44,522 nucleotides of DNA, from contig JALAGS010000127.1 of NCBI GenBank assembly GCA_022712315.1, positions 1 through 44,522 of the forward strand, in the 5' to 3' direction. Below the pieces are notes generated by a model. The model worked only from the letters and a program-made list of their open reading frames with translations, searched no databases and was not told the origin of the DNA. This document shows, in pieces, positions 8,401 to 16,311 of the stretch (its first letter is position 1; every line of letters starts with the position of its first letter). Made by a program: the position numbers and the translations under genes. Source of the DNA: Sphingobacterium sp. Its GTDB lineage: Bacteria > Bacteroidota > Bacteroidia > Sphingobacteriales > Sphingobacteriaceae.

Positions 8401-9359
8401 AAGGGATTCCATTGATCGTGTTGCATACTTCTTCGGAAGAACATGAGGTTATTTCGGCATTTAGACAAGAAGAAAGGTCATTCTGTCTACTTAAGCCCAT
8501 TAAATCCGAGGAATTGTATTCGACTTTACGGAGAGCGATACAACAAAATAAAGAAGAGGAAAGCCAGTTGAGAGCCCAGGCAAACTTGTCCTTATCAGGG
8601 GATTTATATGGTCAGGATGTTCAGGTTTTGCTGGCAGACGATAACGCCGTCAATATGGCGCTTAATTTAAGAATGATGGCTAGTATAATGCCAGGGGCAC
8701 GCTTAACTGAGGTGTCAGACGGAGCTCAGGCAATTCGTGCCTGTAAAGAAAAAATATTTGATTTTATTTTGATGGACGTCCAGATGCCGGAGGTCGATGG
8801 GATCGAAGCAACCAAACAGATCCGACTGATGGAAGGGTATGCCGAGACACCTATTATTGGTGTTACAGCCGGTAATATTTCAGGCGAAAAGGAACGCTGT
8901 CTGGCGGCGGGGATGTCGGACTTTTTAGCTAAACCCATTCGACAGCAGGACTTATTCAAAGCGCTGGAAAAAGCAATGTTAACTGTAAAGCCTACGGTTG
9001 CTGAATCTTCCGACTTTGAGGACTTGGATCAGCATTTAGACATGCAACGCCTGGAAGAACAGGCAGGTGATGATCCTGCATTTTTATCCTTCTTCCTGGA
9101 TCTGGTCATGAGGGAAATAACAGGCTCCAGAAAGCAATTGCATGAAGCTATTAAGGGACAGGATATTGCCCGGGTTAAGGAACTCTTACACAAGCTACGG
9201 GGAACATCGTCGACTGCTGGACTGGTCAAGCTGGCTCAGATGACCAAAGACCTGGAAACAAGTTCGACAATTGAAACTGACCTTGCGATCGCGTTTGTGG
9301 CCATCGAACAAGAAATGGATATCGGATTGGAATTAATTACAAAAATCTTAAATAAATAA
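5439..9359 (+). CDS. hybrid histidine kinase GAF-PAS(x4)-HisKA-HATPase-REC-REC-Hpt
   Basis: This 1306-residue protein carries a whole phosphorelay. A GAF domain (about 15-155) is followed by four PAS domains (about 165-275, 288-400, 410-530, 540-655). HisKA contains FLANMSHEIRTPLNG with the phosphorylated His682. The ATPase has NLLGNAVKFTEKG, DTGIGIPPEKQ and GGTGLGLTIS. Two receivers follow, with phospho-accepting Asp964 (ILMDYHMP) and Asp1113 (ILMDVQMPEVDG). A C-terminal Hpt domain has LLHKLRGTSSTAG with His1251. There is no signal peptide or transmembrane segment, so it senses cytoplasmic or diffusible cues through GAF/PAS. It is the first gene of an operon; the next gene, a lone receiver, starts 4 bases later and is the natural target of the Hpt domain. 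Confidence 0.95.
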   Translation: MTNNVFPENELRRIEKLKSYELMGLGKDPELDVFAQAACLITDCPAALIAMMEQETQRIQSCVGMELDTVERKNTVCQYTIMSKEVLIIEDTFEDPRSSSNPLIREGNIRFYAGVPLLDDDGDALGTICVIDFQPKKLSDKQRDSLAELGKAVTKILLGKQRKIQAGYFSEIFHLTNNIICVLDEERNVKEVNPAFSKVLGLSRSTSLGKSIFTLLGDARNSLASDLNRIEETKYGVQSTTTTPIENGQTVEIEWHFKYDPINHDILAFGRNVTKEREEKLKLENSERRFRSFFENAIGLMSMHDMEGNILSVNERGREILRYAKEEVKGLNLKKLVPAHHVGMVEEYLKRIAENKEDSGMMVLQTKDGEDISWLYHNMLETDENGKSYVVSTALNMTDRLRLENDLLHTKQILEQTNAVAQVGGWEVNLVENKVYWSDSTKLIHGVSPDFTPDFEHAIGFYEPESQVILRRIFEDAITSRTPYDTELRLLKQNGESIWVRVKGIPEFEKDVCKRVFGIIQDIDHSKSLFLELERKESMLRAFVDYVPASVAMFDRDFNYISVSNQWLEDFHEGASLPPNSNFFKLFPNIPEERKKIYLDALEGVPYKNTDEVIQAGGLAEAQHFNWEVRPWHLADGSIGGIIIFTQNITESVKINDELKLAKELADLASKAKSEFLANMSHEIRTPLNGVIGFSDLLLKTPLNDTQLQYLGYINESGNSLLNIINDILDFSKIESGKLELFVDKYNVYDVANQVINVVLYQAQRKDVELLLNIEQGLPAFVWVDEARIKQVLVNLLGNAVKFTEKGEIEFKISKLHSDEHKLTLRFAVRDTGIGIPPEKQQRIFDAFTQEDSSVSKRYGGTGLGLTISNNLLKYMGSKLNLVSELGVGSTFYFDIEVRCEEMEEDDTDLPLNRVLVVDDNANNRVILQHMLSYKNVESVLAENGMEALQLLMKGERFDVILMDYHMPILSGLETIEKIKELFRKQEEGIPLIVLHTSSEEHEVISAFRQEERSFCLLKPIKSEELYSTLRRAIQQNKEEESQLRAQANLSLSGDLYGQDVQVLLADDNAVNMALNLRMMASIMPGARLTEVSDGAQAIRACKEKIFDFILMDVQMPEVDGIEATKQIRLMEGYAETPIIGVTAGNISGEKERCLAAGMSDFLAKPIRQQDLFKALEKAMLTVKPTVAESSDFEDLDQHLDMQRLEEQAGDDPAFLSFFLDLVMREITGSRKQLHEAIKGQDIARVKELLHKLRGTSSTAGLVKLAQMTKDLETSSTIETDLAIAFVAIEQEMDIGLELITKILNK

Positions 9360-9363
9360 TGAT

Positions 9364-9720
9364 ATGTTGATTTTAATAGCGGAAGACGACGAATTGATAC
9401 TGCGTACTGTTGAACACAAATTAGTAAAAGAAGGACACGAGGTGGTGCTGACCAGAAATGGCCGGGAAGCCATCGAGAAAATTAACGAGCTGGATTTGGA
9501 TTTGGTTGTTACAGATATTATGATGCCTTTTGCTTCTGGTATTGAAATTCTTTCGGCGATAAAAAGTATAGGAAAGAAGATTCCGGTTATTGTATTGTCG
9601 AGTATGGGGCAGGAAGAGGTCGTGGTCGATGCCTTTGATTTAGGAGCATCGGATTTTATGGTTAAGCCATTTAGTCCAAACGAACTCATTTTAAGAATAA
9701 AACGCTTAACAAATAAATAA
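9364..9720 (+). CDS. single-domain response regulator (CheY-like receiver)
   Basis: At 118 residues this is a receiver and nothing else. Acidic residues E7, D8 and D9 begin the fold, the phospho-acceptor is Asp51 in VVTDIMMP, the switch Ser/Thr lies in VIVLSSMG and the conserved Lys in FMVKPFSP. It has no DNA-binding or enzymatic output. It begins 4 bases after the kinase and ends 10 bases before the HEAT-repeat gene, so the three are surely cotranscribed. As in CheY or DivK, the phosphorylated receiver should act by binding another protein. The adjacent HEAT protein or the glycosyltransferase is the obvious candidate (inference). Confidence 0.92.
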   Translation: MLILIAEDDELILRTVEHKLVKEGHEVVLTRNGREAIEKINELDLDLVVTDIMMPFASGIEILSAIKSIGKKIPVIVLSSMGQEEVVVDAFDLGASDFMVKPFSPNELILRIKRLTNK

Positions 9721-9730
9721 AGGGAAATTT

Positions 9731-10798
9731 ATGCATCACCACATCGAGCTGCATGAGCTTATCCTGGCGATCGTTATCGTGTTGATTTTAGTATTGCTGT
9801 TAATCATCACGGTACTGGCCTATAGTTTCTATAGCTATCGGATCTTACATAACAGGCACTCCTGGAGACAGATCATCGAGTATAAGATTATGGAGACAAT
9901 TGTTGGGAGCGATGAAAGCGACGATAGAGATCGGGAATTTGCAGAACATTTAAAGGAACCTTCATTTCGGGCACTGTTCTTAGATGTACTCGTCGACTCG
10001 GATAGGAAGTTCTCCGGTGGGGCAAAACAGTCAATTAATAGATTGTTTCATGATTTTAAATTGGAAGACGAAGCCTGGAGAAAACTTAGGCATCGAAGAG
10101 CTTATTTGGTTGCCGGTGGTGTACAAGAGCTCGCGGCGATGAATGTCGAACAAGCAATCCCCGAGATAACAGATAAGTTAAACGATCCACGAACGGCTGT
10201 TTATCAGGAAGCCCAATATGCAATTGTAAGTTTTAAGGGATATGAAGGACTCGGTTTTTTGGAACATTTTGATAGGCCGCTATCTGACTGGCAGCAACTT
10301 CGTCTTTTATACTCTATTCATGATATACCTGAAAGTTCTGATTTACATATTGATACCTGGATTAAGAGTACAAATGATACAGTTGTTGTATTCACCTTAC
10401 GACTGATCCGGAAATTTAGATTGATGACATGTTATACAGAAGTTTTTCATCTATTGAGTTATTCCTCTACAAAGGTTAGAATACAAGCCATACGGACGTT
10501 GCAGGCGATTGAGAACAGTACGACGATCCAACAATTTATGTCCATTTTTGACCAGCAGCCCATTGAGGTACAAAATGAGATCCTAAAAGCCATGAAGGTT
10601 GCTAGAAGTAGAGAATGTGTACGCTTTCTAAAGGATCAATTGTGGAATCATATTGCAGTGTCTATTAAAATCTCCGCGGCAGAAGTACTTGTTGTTCTGG
10701 GAGAAGAACAATATTTACGTGATATTTCACAAAATGAAGATACTTACGACGAACTAATACAGATCATTAAACACGCTTTGCAAGAGAAAAAATGTTAG
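9731..10798 (+). CDS. membrane-anchored HEAT-repeat protein
   Basis: The 355-residue product has one N-terminal membrane helix (about residues 10-37, LILAIVIVLILVLLLIITVL) followed by a soluble part rich in paired helices. Segments such as AIPEITDKLNDPRTAVYQEAQYAIVSF and YSSTKVRIQAIRTLQAIENS are HEAT/Armadillo-like repeats, a protein-binding scaffold. The topology suggests a cytoplasmic repeat domain. Its stop codon overlaps the start of the GT2 fusion gene by 7 bases, which indicates translational coupling and probably a physical complex with the synthase. It may link the receiver to the glycosyltransferase; this is inferred from order and domain type. Confidence 0.8.
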   Translation: MHHHIELHELILAIVIVLILVLLLIITVLAYSFYSYRILHNRHSWRQIIEYKIMETIVGSDESDDRDREFAEHLKEPSFRALFLDVLVDSDRKFSGGAKQSINRLFHDFKLEDEAWRKLRHRRAYLVAGGVQELAAMNVEQAIPEITDKLNDPRTAVYQEAQYAIVSFKGYEGLGFLEHFDRPLSDWQQLRLLYSIHDIPESSDLHIDTWIKSTNDTVVVFTLRLIRKFRLMTCYTEVFHLLSYSSTKVRIQAIRTLQAIENSTTIQQFMSIFDQQPIEVQNEILKAMKVARSRECVRFLKDQLWNHIAVSIKISAAEVLVVLGEEQYLRDISQNEDTYDELIQIIKHALQEKKC

Positions 10799-13700
10799 AG
10801 TTTTCCCATATTGTATACGAAATTATAGTTTGGTTATTTTTACTTTACTCTGCTGCGGTATTCATTATCTATACCTGGATAGGATTATACGCTTATGGAG
10901 CTGTATTTCGTTATAAACACAATAACACGTTTACAGATTATAGCATTATTGCCACAAACCCCAATGCACCTACATTTAGTCTGATTGCACCAGCCTATAA
11001 CGAGGGAATGACCATCGTTGAGAATGTACGTTCCCTGTTGTCGCTGTATTACCATAATCTCGAAATTATTATTGTGAATGATGGTAGTAAGGACGACTCT
11101 ATTTTGAAATTAATAGAATCTTATGAACTTGAACCGACCTCTTTTTTTGTTCAGGGAAATATTGAAACAAAGTTAATCAGGGGGATTTATAAAAGTAAGA
11201 ACCCTGCTTTTAAGAAACTTATCGTTGTTGATAAGGAAAATGGGGGAAAAGCTGATGCGCTCAATGTTGGTGTTAACATTTCTTCTGGTGATTATATTGT
11301 CTGTATTGATGTTGATTGTATCTTGGAACAGGATGCTATTCTAAAACTGGCGAAACCATTTTTGGAACAGACCGACAAACGCGTTATCGCCTGTGGTGGT
11401 GTTATTCGTCTAGCCAACAATTGTAATGTTGTCAATGGATCCGTCGTCGATGTCAACCTACCTAAATCATGGCTAGGGCGTACCCAGGCCTTAGAATACA
11501 TCCGCGCTTTTATTTTAGGCCGGATGGCTTGGTCCCGGGCTTCTGGACTAATTCTTATTTCAGGAGCATTTGGCGCTTTCGATCGAGAGATCGTATTAGC
11601 TTGTGGTGGTTACGATCGAAATACGGTGGGTGAAGATATGGAGCTTGTTGTTCGGATGCGACGCTATATGGAGGAGCAAAAGCAAGCCTATGAAGTGGTT
11701 AATATTCCTGATCCCCTGTGCTGGACGGAGGTGCCCGAATCGAAAGAGGTGTTACGTAAACAGCGTAACCGTTGGATGAGAGGTACGATGGAAACCCTAT
11801 GGAAACATCGGAGATTAATGTTCAATCCGAAATACGGACGTTTCGGTATGGTCAGTATGCCCTATTGGTTCTTTTTTGAGTTCTTGGGGCCTATTGTTGA
11901 AATTACAGGTTACATCGTCTTTTTGATCTTTTTCATTTTAGGAATCATCAATTGGCCGTTTTTCTTCGCATTATTTGCACTCGTCATTGCTTCAGGAATT
12001 TTATATTCTATTTATGCGATTTTGGTCGATCTTGTTAGCCATCAGGTCTATTCGAAGAAACGGGATCTTTCTACATTAATTACCACTGCTATCCTTGAAC
12101 CCTTGTATTTTCATCCTATCGTTGTTAAAGCAGGAGTACAGGGGGTGGTCGATTACTTTCGTAAACAGCATGGATGGGGCGAAATGACGCGGCAAGGCTT
12201 TCAGCAAAAAGATGCCAATGAGTCGATTTGGAAATATTTTGGCCAGCGAATAAATGTATCGCTACAGAGCCTAGGACCGGTGATGTTGGTTTTCTTTGCA
12301 TTGTATATGTTATCTGTCGGCGTTGAATGGTGGTGGTATGGTCGCCGTTTTACGCAGCTGTCCGAATCGCATGCCGGAAAATATCTCTTTTTCGATAATC
12401 TGGTATTTCTCTTTCAATCTTTAGGTTGTCTGGGAATAGGTTATTTGTTGCTTCAGTTTTTAAGCAGTTTTTGGGCGAGATTGTTATTGGTCATCTCATT
12501 CTCTTTTATGGTCGTTATGCAATTCATCCTGTTTTTGTATTTCGGCGAATCGAGAAACCTGCTCGGGGCCGATATGTTTTATTACAGTTCGGAAGAAATG
12601 AAGCAAATTTTGGAAGCCAGCGGTATGTTGAGTTTTACCAACATTGCTTTACTCTTATTGCTGATTGTGATTTCTTGGGTTCCGCTTTGGATAGCCAACA
12701 AACAGACTTTCAAAAAATCCTATACCAGTATCGCATTGCTATCTTTGGGTATTGTATCATTTTTTATCTCCTCGGCTTCAATTTTGGGTAATGGTTCTGA
12801 AAAAGATGAATTTGTAGCGAATGCAAGCCGCAGTAAGTGGCGTTATTTTTTCGAATCCAATTTATTGAATTATGTGGATGAGCATCCGGGGATGCTCGCT
12901 ATGTTCAATAAGGATGATGATGATGCAAAAGTACTGGATACCAAATTCCCCTTCTTAAAAAAAGAAGATACTAAAGATTTTCTGGGGACCTATTTGCAGA
13001 AAACAACGAAAGCACCCAATTTGGTCTTTCTTATTATCGAAGGGTTGGGGCACGCTTATAGTTCTGAAAATGGCTATATCGGCAATTTTACGCCGTTTAT
13101 AGGCTCATTAAAAAAGCAGTCATTGTATTGGGACAATAATATGAGTTCTTCCGGTCGGACATTTTCCGTGTTGCCTACCATAACTGGTTCATTGCCATTT
13201 GCGATGCATGGTTTCCTTGAACAGGATACATTGCCGGATAATTTTAACCTGTTCAATATTCTGAAGAGCAATGGCTTTAATACCGGATTTTTCTATGGTG
13301 GTCACTCCAATTTCGATTTTATGAAAAAATTCATGGATTATAATAAAATCGATATGCTCATTGACCAGGCCGCTTTTGGGCCACCTTATAAAAAGCTGCC
13401 TGAAAAAGGAGGGGAGAGCTGGGGCTACGAGGATCAAGCTGTATTTAATAAACTGCTCGAAGTTCAAAAAGTACAGGAGCATCCCTATTTTCATGTTCTT
13501 TTGACTTTATCAACACATAATCCATTTTTGATTAATAATGCGGCTCATTATGAACAGTTATTTGATCAGCGAATAGCGACATTGAACCTTACGCCGGATC
13601 AAAAAAAGTGGGCTTTAGAAAACCGGACCCAGCTTGTTTCCGTGCTGAATCTGGATGAGGCGATGGAACAGTTCTTTAATGAATATAAAAAGAGAGCAGA

Positions 13701-14214
13701 TTTTGCAAATACAATTTTTGTAATAACAGGAGATCATGCAATGCCTGAGATACCTTTGCAAAGTAAAATAGATCGTTATCATGTCCCATTGCTGATTTAT
13801 TCGCCGCTGCTAAAAGGCCCAAAGACCTTCCATAATTTTGTCAGCCATTTTGACGTCGCACCTTCGGTATTGGCTTACTATAGGGATAATTTCGGTATCA
13901 AAACACCGGCACAGGTTACCTGGATCGGGCAAGGATTAGATAAAGGAGCATCAGCGCAAGGTGATGGAATAGCCATGATGCAAAGTAAAAACCAATTGAT
14001 TGATTTTGTCAGAGGCACTTACCATCTTTCGGATGGCCAATTGTATAAATTGGACGGGTTACTCAATGAAGATGCCGCTTCGGATAATGCAAAGGAAGAA
14101 TTGTCCAAGCGCTTTGAATTATTCAAGCGCAAGAACAAATTATTTTATACCCAAAAGAAAATTCTTCCTGACAGTGTTTATACCAACTTCTTTGATCGGG
14201 TAAAGAAAAACTAG
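10792..14214 (+). CDS. fusion of processive GT2 glycosyltransferase and LTA-synthase-type phosphotransferase
   Basis: The protein has 1140 residues. The first half is a membrane GT2 of the cellulose/chitin/PNAG-synthase type: an N-terminal helix, VNDGSKDDS, GGKADALNVG, the metal-binding DVD at 173-175, GEDMEL, and QRNRW (Q324, R327, W328), which marks processive enzymes. Two or more helices follow (about 360-420). The second half looks like LtaS or an OpgB-type enzyme: four or five helices (about 490-670), then an extracytoplasmic alkaline-phosphatase-fold domain with Glu750 (LIIEGLG), nucleophile Thr790 (SSSGRTFS), LSTHNPF and metal ligands Asp981-His982 (ITGDHAM). One chain could polymerise a glycan and decorate it with phosphoglycerol or phosphoethanolamine; the donor is unknown. 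No frameshift is visible at the domain junction. Confidence 0.85.
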   Translation: MLEFSHIVYEIIVWLFLLYSAAVFIIYTWIGLYAYGAVFRYKHNNTFTDYSIIATNPNAPTFSLIAPAYNEGMTIVENVRSLLSLYYHNLEIIIVNDGSKDDSILKLIESYELEPTSFFVQGNIETKLIRGIYKSKNPAFKKLIVVDKENGGKADALNVGVNISSGDYIVCIDVDCILEQDAILKLAKPFLEQTDKRVIACGGVIRLANNCNVVNGSVVDVNLPKSWLGRTQALEYIRAFILGRMAWSRASGLILISGAFGAFDREIVLACGGYDRNTVGEDMELVVRMRRYMEEQKQAYEVVNIPDPLCWTEVPESKEVLRKQRNRWMRGTMETLWKHRRLMFNPKYGRFGMVSMPYWFFFEFLGPIVEITGYIVFLIFFILGIINWPFFFALFALVIASGILYSIYAILVDLVSHQVYSKKRDLSTLITTAILEPLYFHPIVVKAGVQGVVDYFRKQHGWGEMTRQGFQQKDANESIWKYFGQRINVSLQSLGPVMLVFFALYMLSVGVEWWWYGRRFTQLSESHAGKYLFFDNLVFLFQSLGCLGIGYLLLQFLSSFWARLLLVISFSFMVVMQFILFLYFGESRNLLGADMFYYSSEEMKQILEASGMLSFTNIALLLLLIVISWVPLWIANKQTFKKSYTSIALLSLGIVSFFISSASILGNGSEKDEFVANASRSKWRYFFESNLLNYVDEHPGMLAMFNKDDDDAKVLDTKFPFLKKEDTKDFLGTYLQKTTKAPNLVFLIIEGLGHAYSSENGYIGNFTPFIGSLKKQSLYWDNNMSSSGRTFSVLPTITGSLPFAMHGFLEQDTLPDNFNLFNILKSNGFNTGFFYGGHSNFDFMKKFMDYNKIDMLIDQAAFGPPYKKLPEKGGESWGYEDQAVFNKLLEVQKVQEHPYFHVLLTLSTHNPFLINNAAHYEQLFDQRIATLNLTPDQKKWALENRTQLVSVLNLDEAMEQFFNEYKKRADFANTIFVITGDHAMPEIPLQSKIDRYHVPLLIYSPLLKGPKTFHNFVSHFDVAPSVLAYYRDNFGIKTPAQVTWIGQGLDKGASAQGDGIAMMQSKNQLIDFVRGTYHLSDGQLYKLDGLLNEDAASDNAKEELSKRFELFKRKNKLFYTQKKILPDSVYTNFFDRVKKN

Positions 14215-15452
14215 AATTTTCGAATATAACCAAGAATGATGTCCAATTGATTGCCTCTTTCTTTTGGCCGGAATTCTTGGTTATAATAAGTACCTGAGAT
14301 CGAAAAGAGGTTACTTTGTTTAACAGAGAAATTGTACTCTGCACCAACTTTAAATGTCTTTAATTTATAGGGAGCATTATCCAGGAGATTATTGCGGTTC
14401 TCCTCGGGACTCAAACCTGTTCCGGCACTAAATCCAAAGTAATCGTTGGCTCCCTTTGTATAATAGCGGACCGTACCTGTATAAGATTGAGAGATATTCT
14501 TCTCACCCGGTGTAAGGTAAGTTCTTAAATTGAACCAAAAGTTTTGATAATACTTTCCAACAGAAGCCGTGTACATCCAGATATTGTCACTAAAATAAAG
14601 CTGACGGTAACCGATTTCCCCTTCAAAACTGTTTGGAAGATTGGCATAAAGAGAGACTCCTGTTCTATATTTAGCAAAAATACCTACATTATTGGAATAC
14701 CCTGCACCTACATAGAGGTAAAATATCTTGGAAAGGCGAGGATAAGCCTCCATTTCAAATTGGACTCCATTTTCCGCAAACTTATTCGCGTAGTTGGTTC
14801 TAAAAATCACGGAACCTATTGGTGTTGCGCGCTTATAACTTAGGCCCACAATATGCCAATTATTATCAAACTGTTTGTCAAAATATACAAAATTATACGT
14901 CAGCCCGATCGCATTTTTTGCGGTATATTCTTCAATATTTTTTGCCAGTGCTCTTGCCTCTGTGTTTTTGGGATTAATCGCCAACAGGCTGTTAATTGCC
15001 TTCTCGGCAGCCTCGTAGTGATCATTGCCATAGCTAATCTTACCTTTTAACAAAAGGAGATCCTGCGACTGTGGATGTATGCTCAGCCCTTTATCCGCAA
15101 TTGCAATGGCTTTGTCTGCCTGATCATTCCAGTATTCTAAGGAAGCATAGGCCAAAAAGAAGTCTTCGTCGCTTGTATTTTTTCTGTCGAGTTCTGTAAA
15201 GATGGTCCGTGCCGAATCAATCTTGTCAGACCAGGTATAGAGACGTGCAAGAAATATGCTTATATCTGTATAATCTGGAGCTTGAAGAAGAGCCTGTTTC
15301 GATAGTTGAATGGCCTGTGGATAGTCTTTCGAGTCAAAAGCCACCTTTCGTGCTTTTACAAAAAGATCATCAGCCGTGAGTTTGGTCTCTTGCGCAATTG
15401 AAAATAGGGGTAATAAAGAGAGGGAGAGTAATGGATAAATTACTTTTTTCAT
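14211..15452 (-). CDS. TPR plus YaiO-family outer-membrane beta-barrel protein
   Basis: The start at 15452 gives a clean signal peptide (MKKVIYPLLSLSLLPLFSIAQ); an ATG at 15473 is also in frame. Residues about 20-165 are TPR-like (KARKVAFDSKDYPQAIQLSK, DKAIAIADKGLSIHPQSQDL). From about 175 the chain alternates short amphipathic strands and ends LGYIRKF with the C-terminal Phe usual for outer-membrane barrels. This is the YaiO layout. In E. coli yaiO lies beside the GT2 gene yaiP, so the pairing with a GT2 recurs. Glycan export or surface retention is the likely role. Its TAG stop overlaps the TAG of the convergent GT2 fusion gene within one CTAG. Confidence 0.85.
   Translation of the reverse strand: MKKVIYPLLSLSLLPLFSIAQETKLTADDLFVKARKVAFDSKDYPQAIQLSKQALLQAPDYTDISIFLARLYTWSDKIDSARTIFTELDRKNTSDEDFFLAYASLEYWNDQADKAIAIADKGLSIHPQSQDLLLLKGKISYGNDHYEAAEKAINSLLAINPKNTEARALAKNIEEYTAKNAIGLTYNFVYFDKQFDNNWHIVGLSYKRATPIGSVIFRTNYANKFAENGVQFEMEAYPRLSKIFYLYVGAGYSNNVGIFAKYRTGVSLYANLPNSFEGEIGYRQLYFSDNIWMYTASVGKYYQNFWFNLRTYLTPGEKNISQSYTGTVRYYTKGANDYFGFSAGTGLSPEENRNNLLDNAPYKLKTFKVGAEYNFSVKQSNLFSISGTYYNQEFRPKERGNQLDIILGYIRKF
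14225..14285. repeat. 13-bp perfect inverted repeat at the convergent gene junction
   Basis: TATAACCAAGAAT (14225-14237) and ATTCTTGGTTATA (14273-14285) are exact reverse complements separated by 35 bases. They lie inside the 3' end of the YaiO-type gene and just past the stop of the GT2 fusion gene. The hairpin could mark transcript ends in both directions, but no T-run follows on the plus strand. Confidence 0.55.
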
Positions 15453-15495
15453 TCCAGATCGTATAGTTGACATTTAAGCTTGCTAATATATAAAC

Positions 15496-15503
15496 CAAAA
15501 TTA
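15496..15503 (-). promoter_or_regulatory. -7 box for the YaiO-family gene
   Basis: On the minus strand this reads TAATTTTG, an exact TAnnTTTG. It lies 22 bases upstream of the ATG at 15473 and 43 bases upstream of the preferred start at 15452, so the gene appears to be transcribed separately from thiF. Confidence 0.4.
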
Positions 15504-15596
15504 GGAAATTTTGTTTGTCGACACCTGTTTTAAAATAAATTCTCGAAAGAGCGTAAAGATTCCGCTTGTTTTTGTGAAACTTTCTAGGGGCTGATT

Positions 15597-16307
15597 TTAA
15601 AATAAAAGATTCGTAAAACGCCAATGAAATGTATCGACAATGGTCAATCGATTGCTATCCACAGGTAATTCAGCAGCTATTTTAAGTACCTGCATAGCCA
15701 TCATGCTACCTATTATACCGGGCAATGGACCCAAGACACCATTTTTATCGCAATTTGGGACCTGTTCTGGGGCAGGGGGAGTTGGAAAGATATCCAGCAG
15801 GTTTTTACTGCCCTTATAGTTAAAGACGGCAAGCTGCCCCTCAAAACCATAAATGCTACCGTATACCAATGGTTTATTGAGCTGTATGCATGCATGGTTT
15901 AGTAGGTAACGCGTCGCGAAGTTATCACAGCAATCTACAATAATATGGTAAGGAGCAAGGATCGCAGCAACGTTGTCTGTATCTATTTTTACCTGAAAGG
16001 TTTCGAAATCAATTGTGCTATTGTGTTTTCGTATATAATCTTTGGCGCTGGCAGTTTTAGCGTTGTGAATATGCGCTTCGGAATGAATAATCTGCCGGTT
16101 TAGATTATGGATTTCCACTTTGTCAAAATCGGCTAGGCCAAGTTTGCCAATTCCGGCCGCGGCTAGATACTGAATGACAGGACTTCCGAGTCCGCCGGCA
16201 CCAACGATCAGCACCTTGGCATCCATAATCTTCCGCTGTCCTGCAACACCAATCTCTTCGATGAAAATTTGTCTGCTATAACGGTCAAAAAGGCTGTTTT
16301 CTTTCAT
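15597..16307 (-). CDS. thiF: ThiF/MoeB-type sulfur-carrier adenylyltransferase
   Basis: This 236-residue E1-like enzyme should adenylate the C-terminal Gly of ThiS with ATP, the first step in making the ThiS thiocarboxylate for thiazole formation. The nucleotide site is clear: VLIVGAGGLGS, LADFDKVE, HNLNRQ and VDCCDNFATR. The CxxC pairs that bind structural zinc in most ThiF/MoeB proteins are not seen. The usual first pair is replaced around NLLDIFPTPPAPEQ, and the C-terminus stops at WRFTNLLF. It is the last gene of the thi operon, 4 bases after thiH. No strong terminator is visible downstream. Confidence 0.9.
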   Translation of the reverse strand: MKENSLFDRYSRQIFIEEIGVAGQRKIMDAKVLIVGAGGLGSPVIQYLAAAGIGKLGLADFDKVEIHNLNRQIIHSEAHIHNAKTASAKDYIRKHNSTIDFETFQVKIDTDNVAAILAPYHIIVDCCDNFATRYLLNHACIQLNKPLVYGSIYGFEGQLAVFNYKGSKNLLDIFPTPPAPEQVPNCDKNGVLGPLPGIIGSMMAMQVLKIAAELPVDSNRLTIVDTFHWRFTNLLF

Positions 16308-16311
16308 GTGT

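Noticed and set aside
12426..12791. 121-codon frame within the GT2 fusion gene
   Set aside because: It overlaps, in another frame, the membrane block between the GT2 and phosphotransferase domains; the main frame is continuous.
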